From contig NZ_FNNI01000007.1 in NCBI RefSeq assembly GCF_900106955.1, forward strand, positions 248,001 through 312,000: a stretch of 64,000 bases of DNA. The letters are read 5' to 3'. The stretch comes from Aidingimonas halophila. Its GTDB lineage: Bacteria; Pseudomonadota; Gammaproteobacteria; Pseudomonadales; Halomonadaceae. Each line of letters opens with the position of its first letter. Within the stretch, counting starts at the first letter, position 1. Shown one piece after another: positions 1 to 8,419 of this stretch. The notes under the pieces were generated by a model. The model did no database searches, had not been told where the DNA came from, and saw nothing but the letters and a program-made list of their open reading frames with translations. Made by a program: the position numbers and the translations under genes.

Positions 1-1268
1 CGGTGCCGGCTGCCATGTTGTCGCAGCTCCCGCGGGCGCGTCTGGAATGGTTGGTGCCCGGACTGCTACGTGAGAAGTGCATTGCGCTACTCAAGGCCTT
101 GCCGAAGTCCATCCGTCGCCAGGTCGTACCGATTCCCGATTGGGTCGATGCTGCTCTGGAGGCCATGCAGCCGGATGATGTGCCATTGACCGTTGCGTTG
201 GGTGAGTTTCTGCGGGTCAAGACCGGGCTGCGGCTATCGCCCGATGACTGGCGGACCGACCAGCTCGAGCACCATCTGATGATGAACCTGCGGGTTGTCG
301 ATCATGAGGGCAATGTGCTGGGGGAGGGGCGAGATATCGATGGCTTGATCCAGCGTTTCGAGCATGCCGCCAGCGAGGGAGCCAAATCATTGGCCAGCCA
401 GGCACGGATCGACGACCGACTCGACGACTTACCCGAGACACCGCTACCGGAATCGCGCGTAACGGCCCAGGCAGGCATTCGGGTGGAGGCCTACCTGGCG
501 CTCGTGGAGGGCGATGGCGGCTTGGGTGTGGAGCTTTTCGATCACGCTGACAAGGCGCTCGAGGCGCATCGCCATGGGATCAAGCGTCTGGCCATGCAAC
601 GCCTGCCGGAGCAGGTACGCATGTTGAAACGCGTCGATGGCCTCGACCGCTGCGCCTTGCTGTTCGCCAATGTCGGCAGCAAGCAACAGTTGATCGATGA
701 TGTGGTGGAGGCAACGTTCCTGCAAGTCGTAGCCACCGATCCGCTACCGAGATCTCAGTCGGCACTGCACGAGCGCCTGGAGAACACTCGTGCCGCTCTG
801 GTGCCCCATGGCGAACGACTCGTGAGCACGGTGGAGAAAGCGCTGACCGGTCATCTGGCTGTGACCAAGGCGTTGAAAGGCAATCTGAGTCTGGCTCTGT
901 CGCTGGTATACAGTGATATCAAGGCACAGATGCAGCGCCTGGTGTACCCCGGATTCATCGCACAGGCCGGCGAGTGGTTGGCTCACTATCCGCGTTACAT
1001 GGAAGCCGCTGCCATCCGGCTGGAGAAGGCACCTCGTGAGCGCCAGCGAGATCAGATGCTGATGCAACAGGTACAGGAATTCGAAACACGCCTGGCGGAG
1101 CGCCGTAAAGCGAGCCGTCGCAGCGGTATCGAGGATGCCGGACTCGATGAATTCGGCTGGTGGATCGAAGAGTTGCGAGTCTCCTATTTTGCTCAGCAAC
1201 TGGGTACGCTGATACCGGTCTCGGAAAAGCGGTTGGAACGTCGGTGGGCGGAAATAACCCGTGTATAA
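1..1268 (+). CDS. hrpA: ATP-dependent RNA helicase HrpA, C-terminal part (5' end outside window)
   Basis: The reading frame is open from the window edge, so the DEAH helicase core lies upstream and only about 420 C-terminal residues are seen. They resemble the long C-terminal region (DUF3418) of HrpA: arginine- and leucine-rich helices, a VKTGLRLSPDDW-like stretch near residue 75 and a VSYFAQQLGT-like end. HrpA is a cytoplasmic DEAH/RHA RNA helicase; in E. coli it acts on mRNA processing and stalled ribosomes (family knowledge). The ATPase motifs cannot be checked here. The stop is TAA at 1266-1268, followed by a 108-base gap before mlaA. Which start codon is used is not visible. Confidence 0.85.
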   Translation, partial: VPAAMLSQLPRARLEWLVPGLLREKCIALLKALPKSIRRQVVPIPDWVDAALEAMQPDDVPLTVALGEFLRVKTGLRLSPDDWRTDQLEHHLMMNLRVVDHEGNVLGEGRDIDGLIQRFEHAASEGAKSLASQARIDDRLDDLPETPLPESRVTAQAGIRVEAYLALVEGDGGLGVELFDHADKALEAHRHGIKRLAMQRLPEQVRMLKRVDGLDRCALLFANVGSKQQLIDDVVEATFLQVVATDPLPRSQSALHERLENTRAALVPHGERLVSTVEKALTGHLAVTKALKGNLSLALSLVYSDIKAQMQRLVYPGFIAQAGEWLAHYPRYMEAAAIRLEKAPRERQRDQMLMQQVQEFETRLAERRKASRRSGIEDAGLDEFGWWIEELRVSYFAQQLGTLIPVSEKRLERRWAEITRV

Positions 1269-1376
1269 TCATTCGCCGACTATGCATTTCTGCGCTAGGG
1301 TAGCAGTCGAACAGCAAATCTCCTCGGGAGATGCGACAATCGCGGTATATGAGATGGGACAGCACAGGGTGAGTCG

Positions 1377-2177
1377 ATGACACGCAAGGGAACGCCAGGA
1401 ACAGCAGTAGCTATCCACCGGTGGGGCGTATCGTTGCTAGGAGCGATATTGCTGTCGGGATGTGCCAGCCAGCAAACAGCACAGGACGATCGGAGTCCCG
1501 AGGATCCGTGGGAAGGATTCAATCGCGGTGTATTTGCCTTCAATGAAGTGATTGACCGCTATGCGCTCAAACCGGCCGCTCAAGGTTACGATGCCGTCAC
1601 ACCGGAACCGGTACAAATCGGCGTGGGTAATTTCTTTTCCAATCTCGGTGAGATTCGCACGGCACTCAACAGTGTTCTGCAGGGCAAGCCGGGTAATGCC
1701 GGAGTGGCATCCGGTCGTTTCGTGATCAATACCGTCGTCGGGGTTGGGGGGTTGCTCGATCATGCGACAGCGATGGGACTGACGGTCGACGGTGAGGACT
1801 TCGGCCAGACGCTGGGGGTCTGGGGACTCGATTCCGGTCCCTACCTGGTGCTGCCGCTGTTGGGGCCGAGTACGGTGCGTGATACGGCGGGCCTGCCGGT
1901 GGATATGTACACGTATCCGCTGACGTATGTCGAGGATGACCCGACGCGATACGGGCTGACATTCCTGCGTGTGGTCGATACCCGAGCCGGTTTCCTCGAA
2001 CAGGAGGAACTGATCCGAGGAGATCGCTACAGCTTCATCCGTGACAGCTATCTGCAACGTCGTCGTTACGAGGTCAGTGATGGCGAGACAGGCGACGATC
2101 CGTTCGCGAGTGACGATTTCGATTTCAGTGATGATGATTTCGACGACGTCGATCTTGATGATGCGTATGCCGATTAG
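1377..2177 (+). CDS. mlaA: MlaA (VacJ) family outer-membrane lipoprotein
   Basis: MlaA is the outer-membrane part of the Mla system, which moves mislocalised phospholipids from the outer leaflet back towards the inner membrane. The N-terminus has a lipoprotein signal with lipobox LSGC, lipidated Cys at residue 29. The family signature DPWEGFNRGVFAFNE follows near residue 43, and the domain runs to about residue 230. The length of 266 is slightly above the usual 230-250 because of a very acidic tail at 234-266 (15 Asp in 33 residues). The next gene starts 12 bases downstream, so mlaA probably shares a transcript with the rssB-like gene. The same order (vacJ beside rssB and a STAS gene) occurs in Pseudomonas from memory. 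mlaBCDEF genes are not in this window. Confidence 0.93.
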   Translation: MTRKGTPGTAVAIHRWGVSLLGAILLSGCASQQTAQDDRSPEDPWEGFNRGVFAFNEVIDRYALKPAAQGYDAVTPEPVQIGVGNFFSNLGEIRTALNSVLQGKPGNAGVASGRFVINTVVGVGGLLDHATAMGLTVDGEDFGQTLGVWGLDSGPYLVLPLLGPSTVRDTAGLPVDMYTYPLTYVEDDPTRYGLTFLRVVDTRAGFLEQEELIRGDRYSFIRDSYLQRRRYEVSDGETGDDPFASDDFDFSDDDFDDVDLDDAYAD

Positions 2178-2189
2178 CACGGGATTCCT

Positions 2190-3386
2190 ATGGCAACCCA
2201 ACGACGTTTGATCGGCATCGTCGATCGGCCCGGCCCCGATCGTGATGCATTGGCCGAAACCATCGCCAGGGGGGAGTTCGCTGTCGTTGCGGCAGAGCAT
2301 GTCGACGACCTGCCTCGCGAAACGGTAATGGTCGTCGCTCACGCGCGGGCGGTACCTGCACAGGAATGGCCTTCTCTGGCGGCCAGGCTACCGACCATGG
2401 TCGTCAGCGAGTCACGACTGGACAGTGACCTGCTCAAGGCCGTGGATGCCGGCATGGTCGATTATGTCGTCGAACCGTTGCGTCATGGCGATATCCTGCG
2501 CCGAATGATAGGCAAGGTTATCGACAACCGTCGTCTGGCCGACGAGCATGAGCGGGACCGTGTGAATCTCGCCGAACTCAACGAAACGCTGGAAACTCAC
2601 CTGGCCATGTTGCGCCTCGATCAGCAGGCGGGGGGACATATTCAGCGTAAACTGCTTCCTCTCCGGCCTCAGTCGATTGCCGGTGTCACGTATGATTATT
2701 GGTTGGCACCGTCACTTTATCTTTCCGGTGATTTTCTTGATTTCCATCGCTATGACGAGCGGTTCAGCGTATTCTATTTTGCCGATGTCTCTGGACATGG
2801 CGCCTCCTCGGCTTTCGTGACCGTGCTGCTGAAATATCTATGCAACCACTGGCTTGGGGAATGGGATGGCCGACAGCCGGAGCATCTGCCATCTTCCTGG
2901 TTGGGCAAGCTCAACCGAGAACTGCTGGATACCGGTATCGGCAAGCACGCGACCTTGTTCGTGGGGGTCGTCGACCACCGGGAGCGCTACCTGCATTACT
3001 CACTGGGAGCGCAAATGCCGATGCCGATGCTGGTGGTGAATGAGAATATACAGGTGCTACCGGGCGAGGGAATGCCGGTGGGCTTGTTTCCCAGCGTGGA
3101 ATATCCCAATCTGGGGATGGAATTGCCATCGGACTTTCGTTTGTGGCTGTGTTCCGATGGCATATTGGAGTGTTTGTCGGGCGATACGCTCGATCGGCGG
3201 CTCAAGGAACTCGAGCGTCTGGTGCTTGCCAGCAAGGATCTGGAAGCATTGCGGGGAAGCTTGGCGCTTGGTGACGTGCCGGATAATGACGAAGACGCCG
3301 TTATTCAACGTGCACCGGGATATGAAGAGCTTCCGGATGACTTGACGATCATGACGTTGAATGGGTTTGGCGATGATAATGCATGA
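2190..3386 (+). CDS. rssB: RssB-like protein: degenerate receiver plus PP2C/SpoIIE phosphatase
   Basis: This 398-residue protein has an N-terminal receiver-like fold (about 1-110), a helical linker (about 115-150) and a SpoIIE/PP2C phosphatase domain (about 155-390). Phosphatase metal motifs are present: SGDF with Asp181, ADVSGHG at 198-204, and SDG near 325. The catalytic half closely resembles Pseudomonas RssB (SLYLSGDF, ADVSGHGASSAFVTVLLK). RssB-type proteins control RpoS stability; the Pseudomonas forms also carry the phosphatase and sit beside a STAS gene. The receiver here looks unable to accept phosphate: the phospho-Asp position is Ala/His around residues 50-52 and the invariant Lys is Glu95. 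It overlaps the next gene, so the two are probably translated together. Target and function are inferred from the family and context. Confidence 0.82.
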   Translation: MATQRRLIGIVDRPGPDRDALAETIARGEFAVVAAEHVDDLPRETVMVVAHARAVPAQEWPSLAARLPTMVVSESRLDSDLLKAVDAGMVDYVVEPLRHGDILRRMIGKVIDNRRLADEHERDRVNLAELNETLETHLAMLRLDQQAGGHIQRKLLPLRPQSIAGVTYDYWLAPSLYLSGDFLDFHRYDERFSVFYFADVSGHGASSAFVTVLLKYLCNHWLGEWDGRQPEHLPSSWLGKLNRELLDTGIGKHATLFVGVVDHRERYLHYSLGAQMPMPMLVVNENIQVLPGEGMPVGLFPSVEYPNLGMELPSDFRLWLCSDGILECLSGDTLDRRLKELERLVLASKDLEALRGSLALGDVPDNDEDAVIQRAPGYEELPDDLTIMTLNGFGDDNA

Positions 3387-3882
3387 AGGGCGACTGAAGG
3401 CAGCATTCGATTCGGGTGTCTTCGTGCTTAAGTTATGCGGTGATGTGCGGCTGACCCTGTGTGCCACCCTGGATCAGCAGGCCGCCCGATTGGCCGAGAC
3501 GCCTGGACTCAAGGCAGTCATGGTCGATTTGCGTGAAGCGACCAATGTGGATTCGACCGCATTGGGATTTCTCGCCAAGGTCGCGATGGCGGTGAAAGGG
3601 CGTCTGGAGCAGCCACCGACCATCGTGGCCGATAATCCCGATGTCCAGCGAATGCTGGATGTCATGGGGTTTTCGCGTTTTTTCACCCTTGTCGAGACGC
3701 CACTGACCGAACCGTCGGAACTGGATGAACTGCCGCAGATCGACGCCGATGAATCGGCTCTCCAGCAGCGCATTCTCGAAGCCCATCGTATTCTGATGCG
3801 AATGAATGAGCATAACCGCGAGGAGTTCCAGCCTCTGGTCGATCTGCTCGAAGCGCAGAAAACTCATGATCATGTAGATTGA
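3361..3882 (+). CDS. STAS-domain protein, anti-sigma-factor antagonist type (RssC-like)
   Basis: A small cytoplasmic STAS protein of 173 codons from the first ATG. In-frame ATGs at 3373 and 3379 also lie inside the end of the upstream phosphatase gene, and 3373 or 3379 is as likely a start. The STAS core spans about residues 10-115. The usual phosphorylatable position is in NVDSTALGF, Ser65 or Thr66. STAS antagonists are switched by phosphorylation, and a PP2C phosphatase from the gene directly upstream is the natural partner. A C-terminal extension of about 50 residues is helical and acidic. The sequence does not reveal the cognate kinase or anti-sigma factor, and none is encoded nearby. Confidence 0.8.
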   Translation: MGLAMIMHEGRLKAAFDSGVFVLKLCGDVRLTLCATLDQQAARLAETPGLKAVMVDLREATNVDSTALGFLAKVAMAVKGRLEQPPTIVADNPDVQRMLDVMGFSRFFTLVETPLTEPSELDELPQIDADESALQQRILEAHRILMRMNEHNREEFQPLVDLLEAQKTHDHVD

Positions 3883-3994
3883 TTCGCACACTCCTGTCCG
3901 GTCTGTTCGTCGGGTGAGTCGCCTTTTCCGCTGAGCGGCGAAATCGGCTATCATTAGCACCCTATCTTTTTCTTCAGGCCAAGGAGTGTGCCTC

Positions 3995-5179
3995 TTGTCG
4001 CTCAGTGCTCATCGAGTTGCCTTGCTGGTAGCCGCCAATACGGCTCTGGCTCCCTTTGCCATCGATGCCTACTTACCTGCCATGCCGGCTCTGGCCGATG
4101 CCGTAGGTGCCAGCATCCATCGCACGGAGCTCTCGATCAGTGTGTTTCTCTTGGGCTTTGCGTTGGGACAACTGACGTGCGGCCCACTGTCCGATCGGGT
4201 GGGACGCAAGCCGGTGTTGTTGGCTGGGCTGACCGTCTTCCTGATCGCCAGCCTGGCGATTACCCAGGTCGAGTCGCTTTATACGCTGTGGGCGTTTCGT
4301 TTCATTCAAGCACTCGGTGGCGGGGCTTGTGTGGTCAACTCAGCCGCCATCGTGCGCGACTGTTTCAGTGGGCGTGAGGCCGCCAAGGTCATGTCGACCA
4401 TGGCGATGATCATGATGTTGGCGCCGTTGGCGGCACCGGCGGTCGGCAGTGGCCTGTTGTACCTCGCCGACTGGTGGCTGATCTTCGTATTTCTTGCCTG
4501 CTATGCCGGTTTCTTGATGTGGTTGCTCGGAACACGACTGCCCGAGACCCGCGATCCACATCAGCCGGTGGCATCGCCACGCCAGGTATTGGCCAATTAC
4601 GCCAGTGTCTTTCGTCATCGCGAGGCCATGGGGTATATTTGTGCCGTGGCGATGGCCTTTGCGGGCATGTTCGCTTTCGTGACCGCCTCGCCATTTCTCT
4701 ATATGGAATATTACGGGTTGTCGCCGGCCATCTACCCGTTGGTCTTCGGGGCGAACGTCGTCGTGATGGCTGCCTCCAATCGTCTCAACATCCGGTTGTT
4801 ACGCCGTCGTAGCCCACAGCAGAATCTCGCCCTCGGCCTGGCCATCCAGTGGGTCGTTGCGATGCTGCTGGTTGGGTTGGTGGCCTCGGGACTGGATTCG
4901 CTATGGACGGTGGTGCCGTTGATCATGCTGTTCATGGGGGTGATGGGACTGATCGCCCCCAATGCAATCTCGTCGCTGCTGGATCACTTTTCCCATATGA
5001 GTGCGACGGCGACGGCCTTGCTGGGCAGCATTCAGTTCACCAGTGGTGCCCTGTCCGGCGTTCTGGTCGGCGCGTTCGAGATCGAGAGCGCATGGCCCAT
5101 GGTATTGACCATGCTGGGCGTGGCGACAATCGGCAATTCAGGCCTGCGTGTGCTGGCAGGACGTGCCGGACGTGAATGA
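3995..5179 (+). CDS. Bcr/CflA family MFS drug efflux transporter
   Basis: Inner-membrane proton-coupled exporter of the 12-TM DHA1 major facilitator type. The start is chosen as TTG 3995 because the ribosome site AAGGAG at 3981-3986 overlaps the possible GTG at 3986 but lies 8 bases from the TTG. Signature features are the AIDAYLPAMPALA N-terminal motif (Bcr/CflA family), motif A GPLSDRVGRKP between TM2 and TM3, and alternating hydrophobic segments to the end. Family members export bicyclomycin, chloramphenicol, sulfonamides or cysteine; the substrate cannot be read from sequence. The next gene starts inside or just at the end of this one, suggesting cotranscription with the TauE/SafE permease. 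Confidence 0.88.
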   Translation: MSLSAHRVALLVAANTALAPFAIDAYLPAMPALADAVGASIHRTELSISVFLLGFALGQLTCGPLSDRVGRKPVLLAGLTVFLIASLAITQVESLYTLWAFRFIQALGGGACVVNSAAIVRDCFSGREAAKVMSTMAMIMMLAPLAAPAVGSGLLYLADWWLIFVFLACYAGFLMWLLGTRLPETRDPHQPVASPRQVLANYASVFRHREAMGYICAVAMAFAGMFAFVTASPFLYMEYYGLSPAIYPLVFGANVVVMAASNRLNIRLLRRRSPQQNLALGLAIQWVVAMLLVGLVASGLDSLWTVVPLIMLFMGVMGLIAPNAISSLLDHFSHMSATATALLGSIQFTSGALSGVLVGAFEIESAWPMVLTMLGVATIGNSGLRVLAGRAGRE

Positions 5180-5918
5180 GTCCTTGGTAAGTCCATTACT
5201 GGTCTGGATCGATATGAGCCCGGTCTCCTGGTTGGGCTGTAGTGTGATCCTGCTGCTGGGGGCGTTCGTTCAACGGGCCACGGGGTTCGGTTTGGCGGTC
5301 GTCGGGGCACCGTTGATATTGCCGCTGGAGCCGCGACTGGTGCCGGTGGTGCTGGTGATTTTCGGTTTGATGGTGTCATTGATGATGTTGCGTCAGTATC
5401 GCCGGGAGATTCGCGTCGACGCGATCGGTATGGCATTGATTGGACGCATCCCTGGGACAGCACTGGGTATCTGGCTGTTGCTGGTCGCCCCTCTGGCGGT
5501 GATGGAAGTGACCATCGCCGGTATCGTGCTGTTTGCGGTTGCGGTGAGCCTGGCGCGCTTCAGCCTGCCGGTCAATCGAATGACGCTGTTTTCCGCCGGT
5601 ATTCTTTCCGGCGTTTTCGGTACGGTATCGGCGATCGGAGGCCCGCCGATCGCCTTGCTGATGCAACGCTTGCCGCCGGATAGTGTGCGCGGGAATCTCG
5701 CTGCATTCTTTACCGTCAGTGCCTCGATGACCCTTGTGGCGTTAATGCTCGCCGGACGTATCGAACTCTGGCATCTCGGACTGGCGATCACGTTCATTCC
5801 CGCCATATTGATGGGGAATGGCCTGGCCAAGGCACTGTCCCGTCATCTGGATCCCGTCATCATTCGTCTGGGATCATTGGCGCTCTGCACGGCGGCCGCC
5901 ATAGGCCTGTTGATCTGA
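5172..5918 (+). CDS. TauE/SafE (DUF81) family membrane permease
   Basis: A polytopic membrane protein of about 250 residues with seven to eight hydrophobic segments. It shows the two-repeat TauE/SafE pattern, including the QRATGFGLAVVGAPL motif near the N-terminus and the matching AIGGPPIALLMQ motif in the second half. Family members move sulfite, sulfoacetate or other small organosulfur anions, mainly outward. GTG 5172 overlaps the upstream MFS gene by 8 bases; ATG 5214 is another possible start and removes only a short leader before TM1. Tight coupling to a drug-efflux gene suggests a shared export role, but the substrate is unknown. Confidence 0.8.
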   Translation: MNESLVSPLLVWIDMSPVSWLGCSVILLLGAFVQRATGFGLAVVGAPLILPLEPRLVPVVLVIFGLMVSLMMLRQYRREIRVDAIGMALIGRIPGTALGIWLLLVAPLAVMEVTIAGIVLFAVAVSLARFSLPVNRMTLFSAGILSGVFGTVSAIGGPPIALLMQRLPPDSVRGNLAAFFTVSASMTLVALMLAGRIELWHLGLAITFIPAILMGNGLAKALSRHLDPVIIRLGSLALCTAAAIGLLI

Positions 5919-5919
5919 A

Positions 5920-5940
5920 GCATCATTTTTTTCGTGATGC
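5920..5940 (+). terminator. Weak hairpin after the TauE/SafE gene
   Basis: GCATCA (5920-5925) pairs with TGATGC (5935-5940) around a T-rich loop. The stem is short and no T-run follows, so this is only a possible end signal for the 3995-5918 transcript. It lies just before the Pho box. Confidence 0.3.
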
Positions 5941-5948
5941 CGTTGCGG

Positions 5949-5966
5949 TTGTCATGAAGCTGTCAT
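5949..5966 (+). promoter_or_regulatory. Pho box (PhoB binding site) upstream of pstS
   Basis: Two 7-base repeats, TTGTCAT (5949-5955) and CTGTCAT (5960-5966), are separated by four bases. This is the layout of the PhoB box (CTGTCAT N4 CTGTCAC type). A partial third copy, CTGTCGG, begins at 5970. The site ends 61 bases before the pstS start, suitable for activation. It predicts induction of pstSCAB by phosphate starvation. phoB and phoR are not in the window. Confidence 0.85.
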
Positions 5967-6027
5967 TTTCTGTCGGCAATGTGTGCGTTGCGGAAGTTGA
6001 ACACTCTCATCGACAGGAGTTACTCGC

Positions 6028-7044
6028 ATGAACCGCATCCTCAAGACCACTGCTATCGCTGCTGCTGCCATGAGCGTGGCCAGTGTCGCTCAAGCCCGCG
6101 ATCAGATCCGTATCGTCGGCTCCAGTACCGTCTACCCGTTCGCCAGCTATGTCACCGAAGAATTCGGTGCCACTACCGAATATCCGACACCGGTCATCGA
6201 GTCCACGGGTTCCGGCGGTGGCATCCGCCTGTTCTGCGAAGGTGTCGGCGAAGGTACGCCGGATATTACCAATGCCTCACGCCGCATGAAGCCATCCGAG
6301 CTGGAAGGCTGCATGGAAAATGGGGTGGAGGACGTCACCGAGGCCATGATCGGCTATGACGGGATCGCTTTTGCGCAGTCCAGTGAAAACGATGCCGTCG
6401 ACTTGACTCGTGAGCAGATCTTCCTGGCGGTGGCCGCTCAGGTGCCTCAGGATGGTGAGTTGGTGGATAACCCCTACGAGACCTGGAGCGACATTGATTC
6501 GTCGCTGCCCGATCGCGAGATTTCGATCTATGGCCCACCGACGACTTCCGGTACGCGTGATGCGTTCGAAGAACTGGTCATGGAAGCCGCTTCCGAAGAA
6601 ATGGATGAATATGGCGGTGAAGGCTATACCGATATACGTGACGATGGGGCGTACACCGATGCCGGTGAGAATGACAACCTGATCGTTCAGCGCCTGACAG
6701 AAGACACCGATGCCTTCGGCATCTTCGGCTATTCGTTCCTTGAAGAGAACAGCAATAGCTTGATCGGTTCCAGCATCGATGGCGTCGAGCCTACTCCGGA
6801 AGCGATCAGCTCTGGCGACTACCCGGTGTCTCGTTCACTGTTCTTCTACGTCAAGAATCAGCACGCTGACGATGTGCCGCCGCTGTACGAATACGTCGAC
6901 ATGTTCATGACCGAGCAGATGATAGGCGATGGTGGCTACCTGATGGATATCGGTCTGATCCCGCTGCCGGAAGACATGCGTGAGCAACAACGTCAGGATG
7001 TATCGGATCGCGATACGCTTGAGGTCGCTGATCTGGAAGAGTAA
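6028..7044 (+). CDS. pstS: Phosphate ABC transporter, periplasmic substrate-binding protein PstS
   Basis: Periplasmic phosphate receptor of the Pst high-affinity importer, 338 residues. A Sec signal peptide (residues 1-23, AQA cleavage) precedes the mature protein. The anion-binding motifs IVGSSTVYPFA and STGSGGGIRLFC are followed by TSGTRDAF near residue 176, all typical of PstS. The mature protein is strongly acidic, as expected for a moderate halophile's exported protein. SD CAGGAG precedes ATG 6028 by about 9 bases. It heads the operon pstS-pstC-pstA-pstB under a Pho box, and a strong intercistronic hairpin follows the stop, fitting the higher dosage needed for a binding protein. Confidence 0.95.
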   Translation: MNRILKTTAIAAAAMSVASVAQARDQIRIVGSSTVYPFASYVTEEFGATTEYPTPVIESTGSGGGIRLFCEGVGEGTPDITNASRRMKPSELEGCMENGVEDVTEAMIGYDGIAFAQSSENDAVDLTREQIFLAVAAQVPQDGELVDNPYETWSDIDSSLPDREISIYGPPTTSGTRDAFEELVMEAASEEMDEYGGEGYTDIRDDGAYTDAGENDNLIVQRLTEDTDAFGIFGYSFLEENSNSLIGSSIDGVEPTPEAISSGDYPVSRSLFFYVKNQHADDVPPLYEYVDMFMTEQMIGDGGYLMDIGLIPLPEDMREQQRQDVSDRDTLEVADLEE

Positions 7045-7067
7045 GTGTGGCGACTGTTCGCTGACGA

Positions 7068-7091
7068 GGCCGGTAGCGGTTGCTGCCGGCC
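7068..7091 (+). promoter_or_regulatory. Intercistronic stem-loop between pstS and pstC
   Basis: GGCCGGTAGC (7068-7077) pairs with GCTGCCGGCC (7082-7091) through a GGTT tetraloop, with one G-U pair. No T-run follows. Such structures after a binding-protein gene commonly protect the upstream mRNA or partly stop transcription, so that pstS outproduces pstCAB. The role here is inferred. Confidence 0.7.
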
Positions 7092-7141
7092 CGTTGTCGT
7101 TAGGTACCTGATATCAGGTTGATTCATCCGAGAGAGACCCA

Positions 7142-8398
7142 ATGCAGACCAACCAGATTTTCCTGCTGTTCTGCGGCATTCTGCTGCTACTAGGGTTGGT
7201 AGCGTTTTTCCTGGGACGCGCCAAGGCGGCTCGTGTGCGCGGGGCAGGAATCTCAATGTACGCACAACCTGACCAATATGCTTGGTTCACCGTACTCTCC
7301 ACCGCCGGTCCTGCTTTGATGGTGGGGGCCATTGGTGCCTTCGTCATGTTGTTACTGGGTGCCGAGATACCGACGTTCTATCTACTATCAGGCAGCTTGG
7401 TAGTGGCCGCCGTCGGCTTGGCTGTAGGTGTGATGCAAGTACGGCCGGAGTTCCACGCCCGTCAGGCCATCGAACACGTGATTCGACTGTTGCTGGCCGG
7501 AGCGGCACTGATCTCTATATTCACGACGTTCGGTATTCTTTTCTCGATCATTTTCGAGGCGTTGCGGTTCTTCCAGAAGGAGAGTCTCTGGGAGTTCATC
7601 ACCGGCACCACCTGGTCGCCGGGAGCCAGTTTCCTGGAAGCTGCGGGACGCGCCGAAGAGGGCAGTGGCGGGGGCCAGTTCGGGTCGATACCACTGTTTG
7701 CCGGCACCATGATGATTACTTTGATTGCGATGTTGGTGGCCATCCCCATCGGCTTGATGTCATCGATCTACATGTCGGAATTCGCCCCGCACCGGGTACG
7801 CGGTATCGCCAAGCCCATGCTGGAGATCCTCGCCGGCATTCCGACGGTGGTATACGGCTTTTTTGCAGCGATCACCGTGGCTCCGATCATTGTCGATGTG
7901 GCTGGTTTCTTTGGACTCGACGCGGCCTATAACAATGCGGTTGCGCCGGGTATGGTCATGGGGATCATGATCATCCCGTTCATTTCCTCATTGTCCGACG
8001 ATGTCATCAATTCGGTGCCGGATAGCCTGCGCCAGGGCGCCTTGGCGCTGGGTATGACCAATAGCGAGACCATCAAGCACGTCGTATTGCCGGCAGCGCT
8101 GCCTGGTATTATTTCTGCGTCATTGCTGGCGGTATCCCGCGCTTTGGGCGAAACCATGATCGTGGTCATGGCAGCAGGCATGCGACCCAATCTGACAGCT
8201 AATCCGTTAGAAGACATGACGACGGTTACCGTCAGTATCGTGGCAGCTCTGACCGGCGATCAGGAGTTCGAAAGTTCAGCAACACTCTCGGCGTTTGCCT
8301 TGGGGCTGGCGCTATTCGTGGTGACGCTGACTCTCAATATCGTGTCGGTGGTGATGATTCGTCGCTTCCGCGAAAAATACCGCATCAACGACTTGTGA
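7142..8398 (+). CDS. pstC: Phosphate ABC transporter permease PstC
   Basis: Inner-membrane permease of the Pst importer. At 418 residues it is about 100 longer than E. coli PstC; the extra part is an N-terminal region with three additional hydrophobic segments before the conserved core (from about residue 120). The core carries FGSIPLFAGTMMITLIAMLVAIPIG-type helices and the EAA loop ALALGMTNSETIKHVVLPAALPG that contacts the ATPase. A long periplasmic loop (GTTWSPGASFLEAAGRAEEGSG) precedes TM2 of the core. It is followed by pstA after 21 bases. Family and position make the call secure. Confidence 0.93.
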   Translation: MQTNQIFLLFCGILLLLGLVAFFLGRAKAARVRGAGISMYAQPDQYAWFTVLSTAGPALMVGAIGAFVMLLLGAEIPTFYLLSGSLVVAAVGLAVGVMQVRPEFHARQAIEHVIRLLLAGAALISIFTTFGILFSIIFEALRFFQKESLWEFITGTTWSPGASFLEAAGRAEEGSGGGQFGSIPLFAGTMMITLIAMLVAIPIGLMSSIYMSEFAPHRVRGIAKPMLEILAGIPTVVYGFFAAITVAPIIVDVAGFFGLDAAYNNAVAPGMVMGIMIIPFISSLSDDVINSVPDSLRQGALALGMTNSETIKHVVLPAALPGIISASLLAVSRALGETMIVVMAAGMRPNLTANPLEDMTTVTVSIVAALTGDQEFESSATLSAFALGLALFVVTLTLNIVSVVMIRRFREKYRINDL

Positions 8399-8419
8399 TC
8401 GACGAGGTGTAATCCAGTC

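Noticed and set aside
1437-2342. A 301-codon minus-strand ORF opposite mlaA
   Set aside because: It is antisense to mlaA and the start of the rssB-like gene, low in recognisable motifs and explained by codon use of the real genes.
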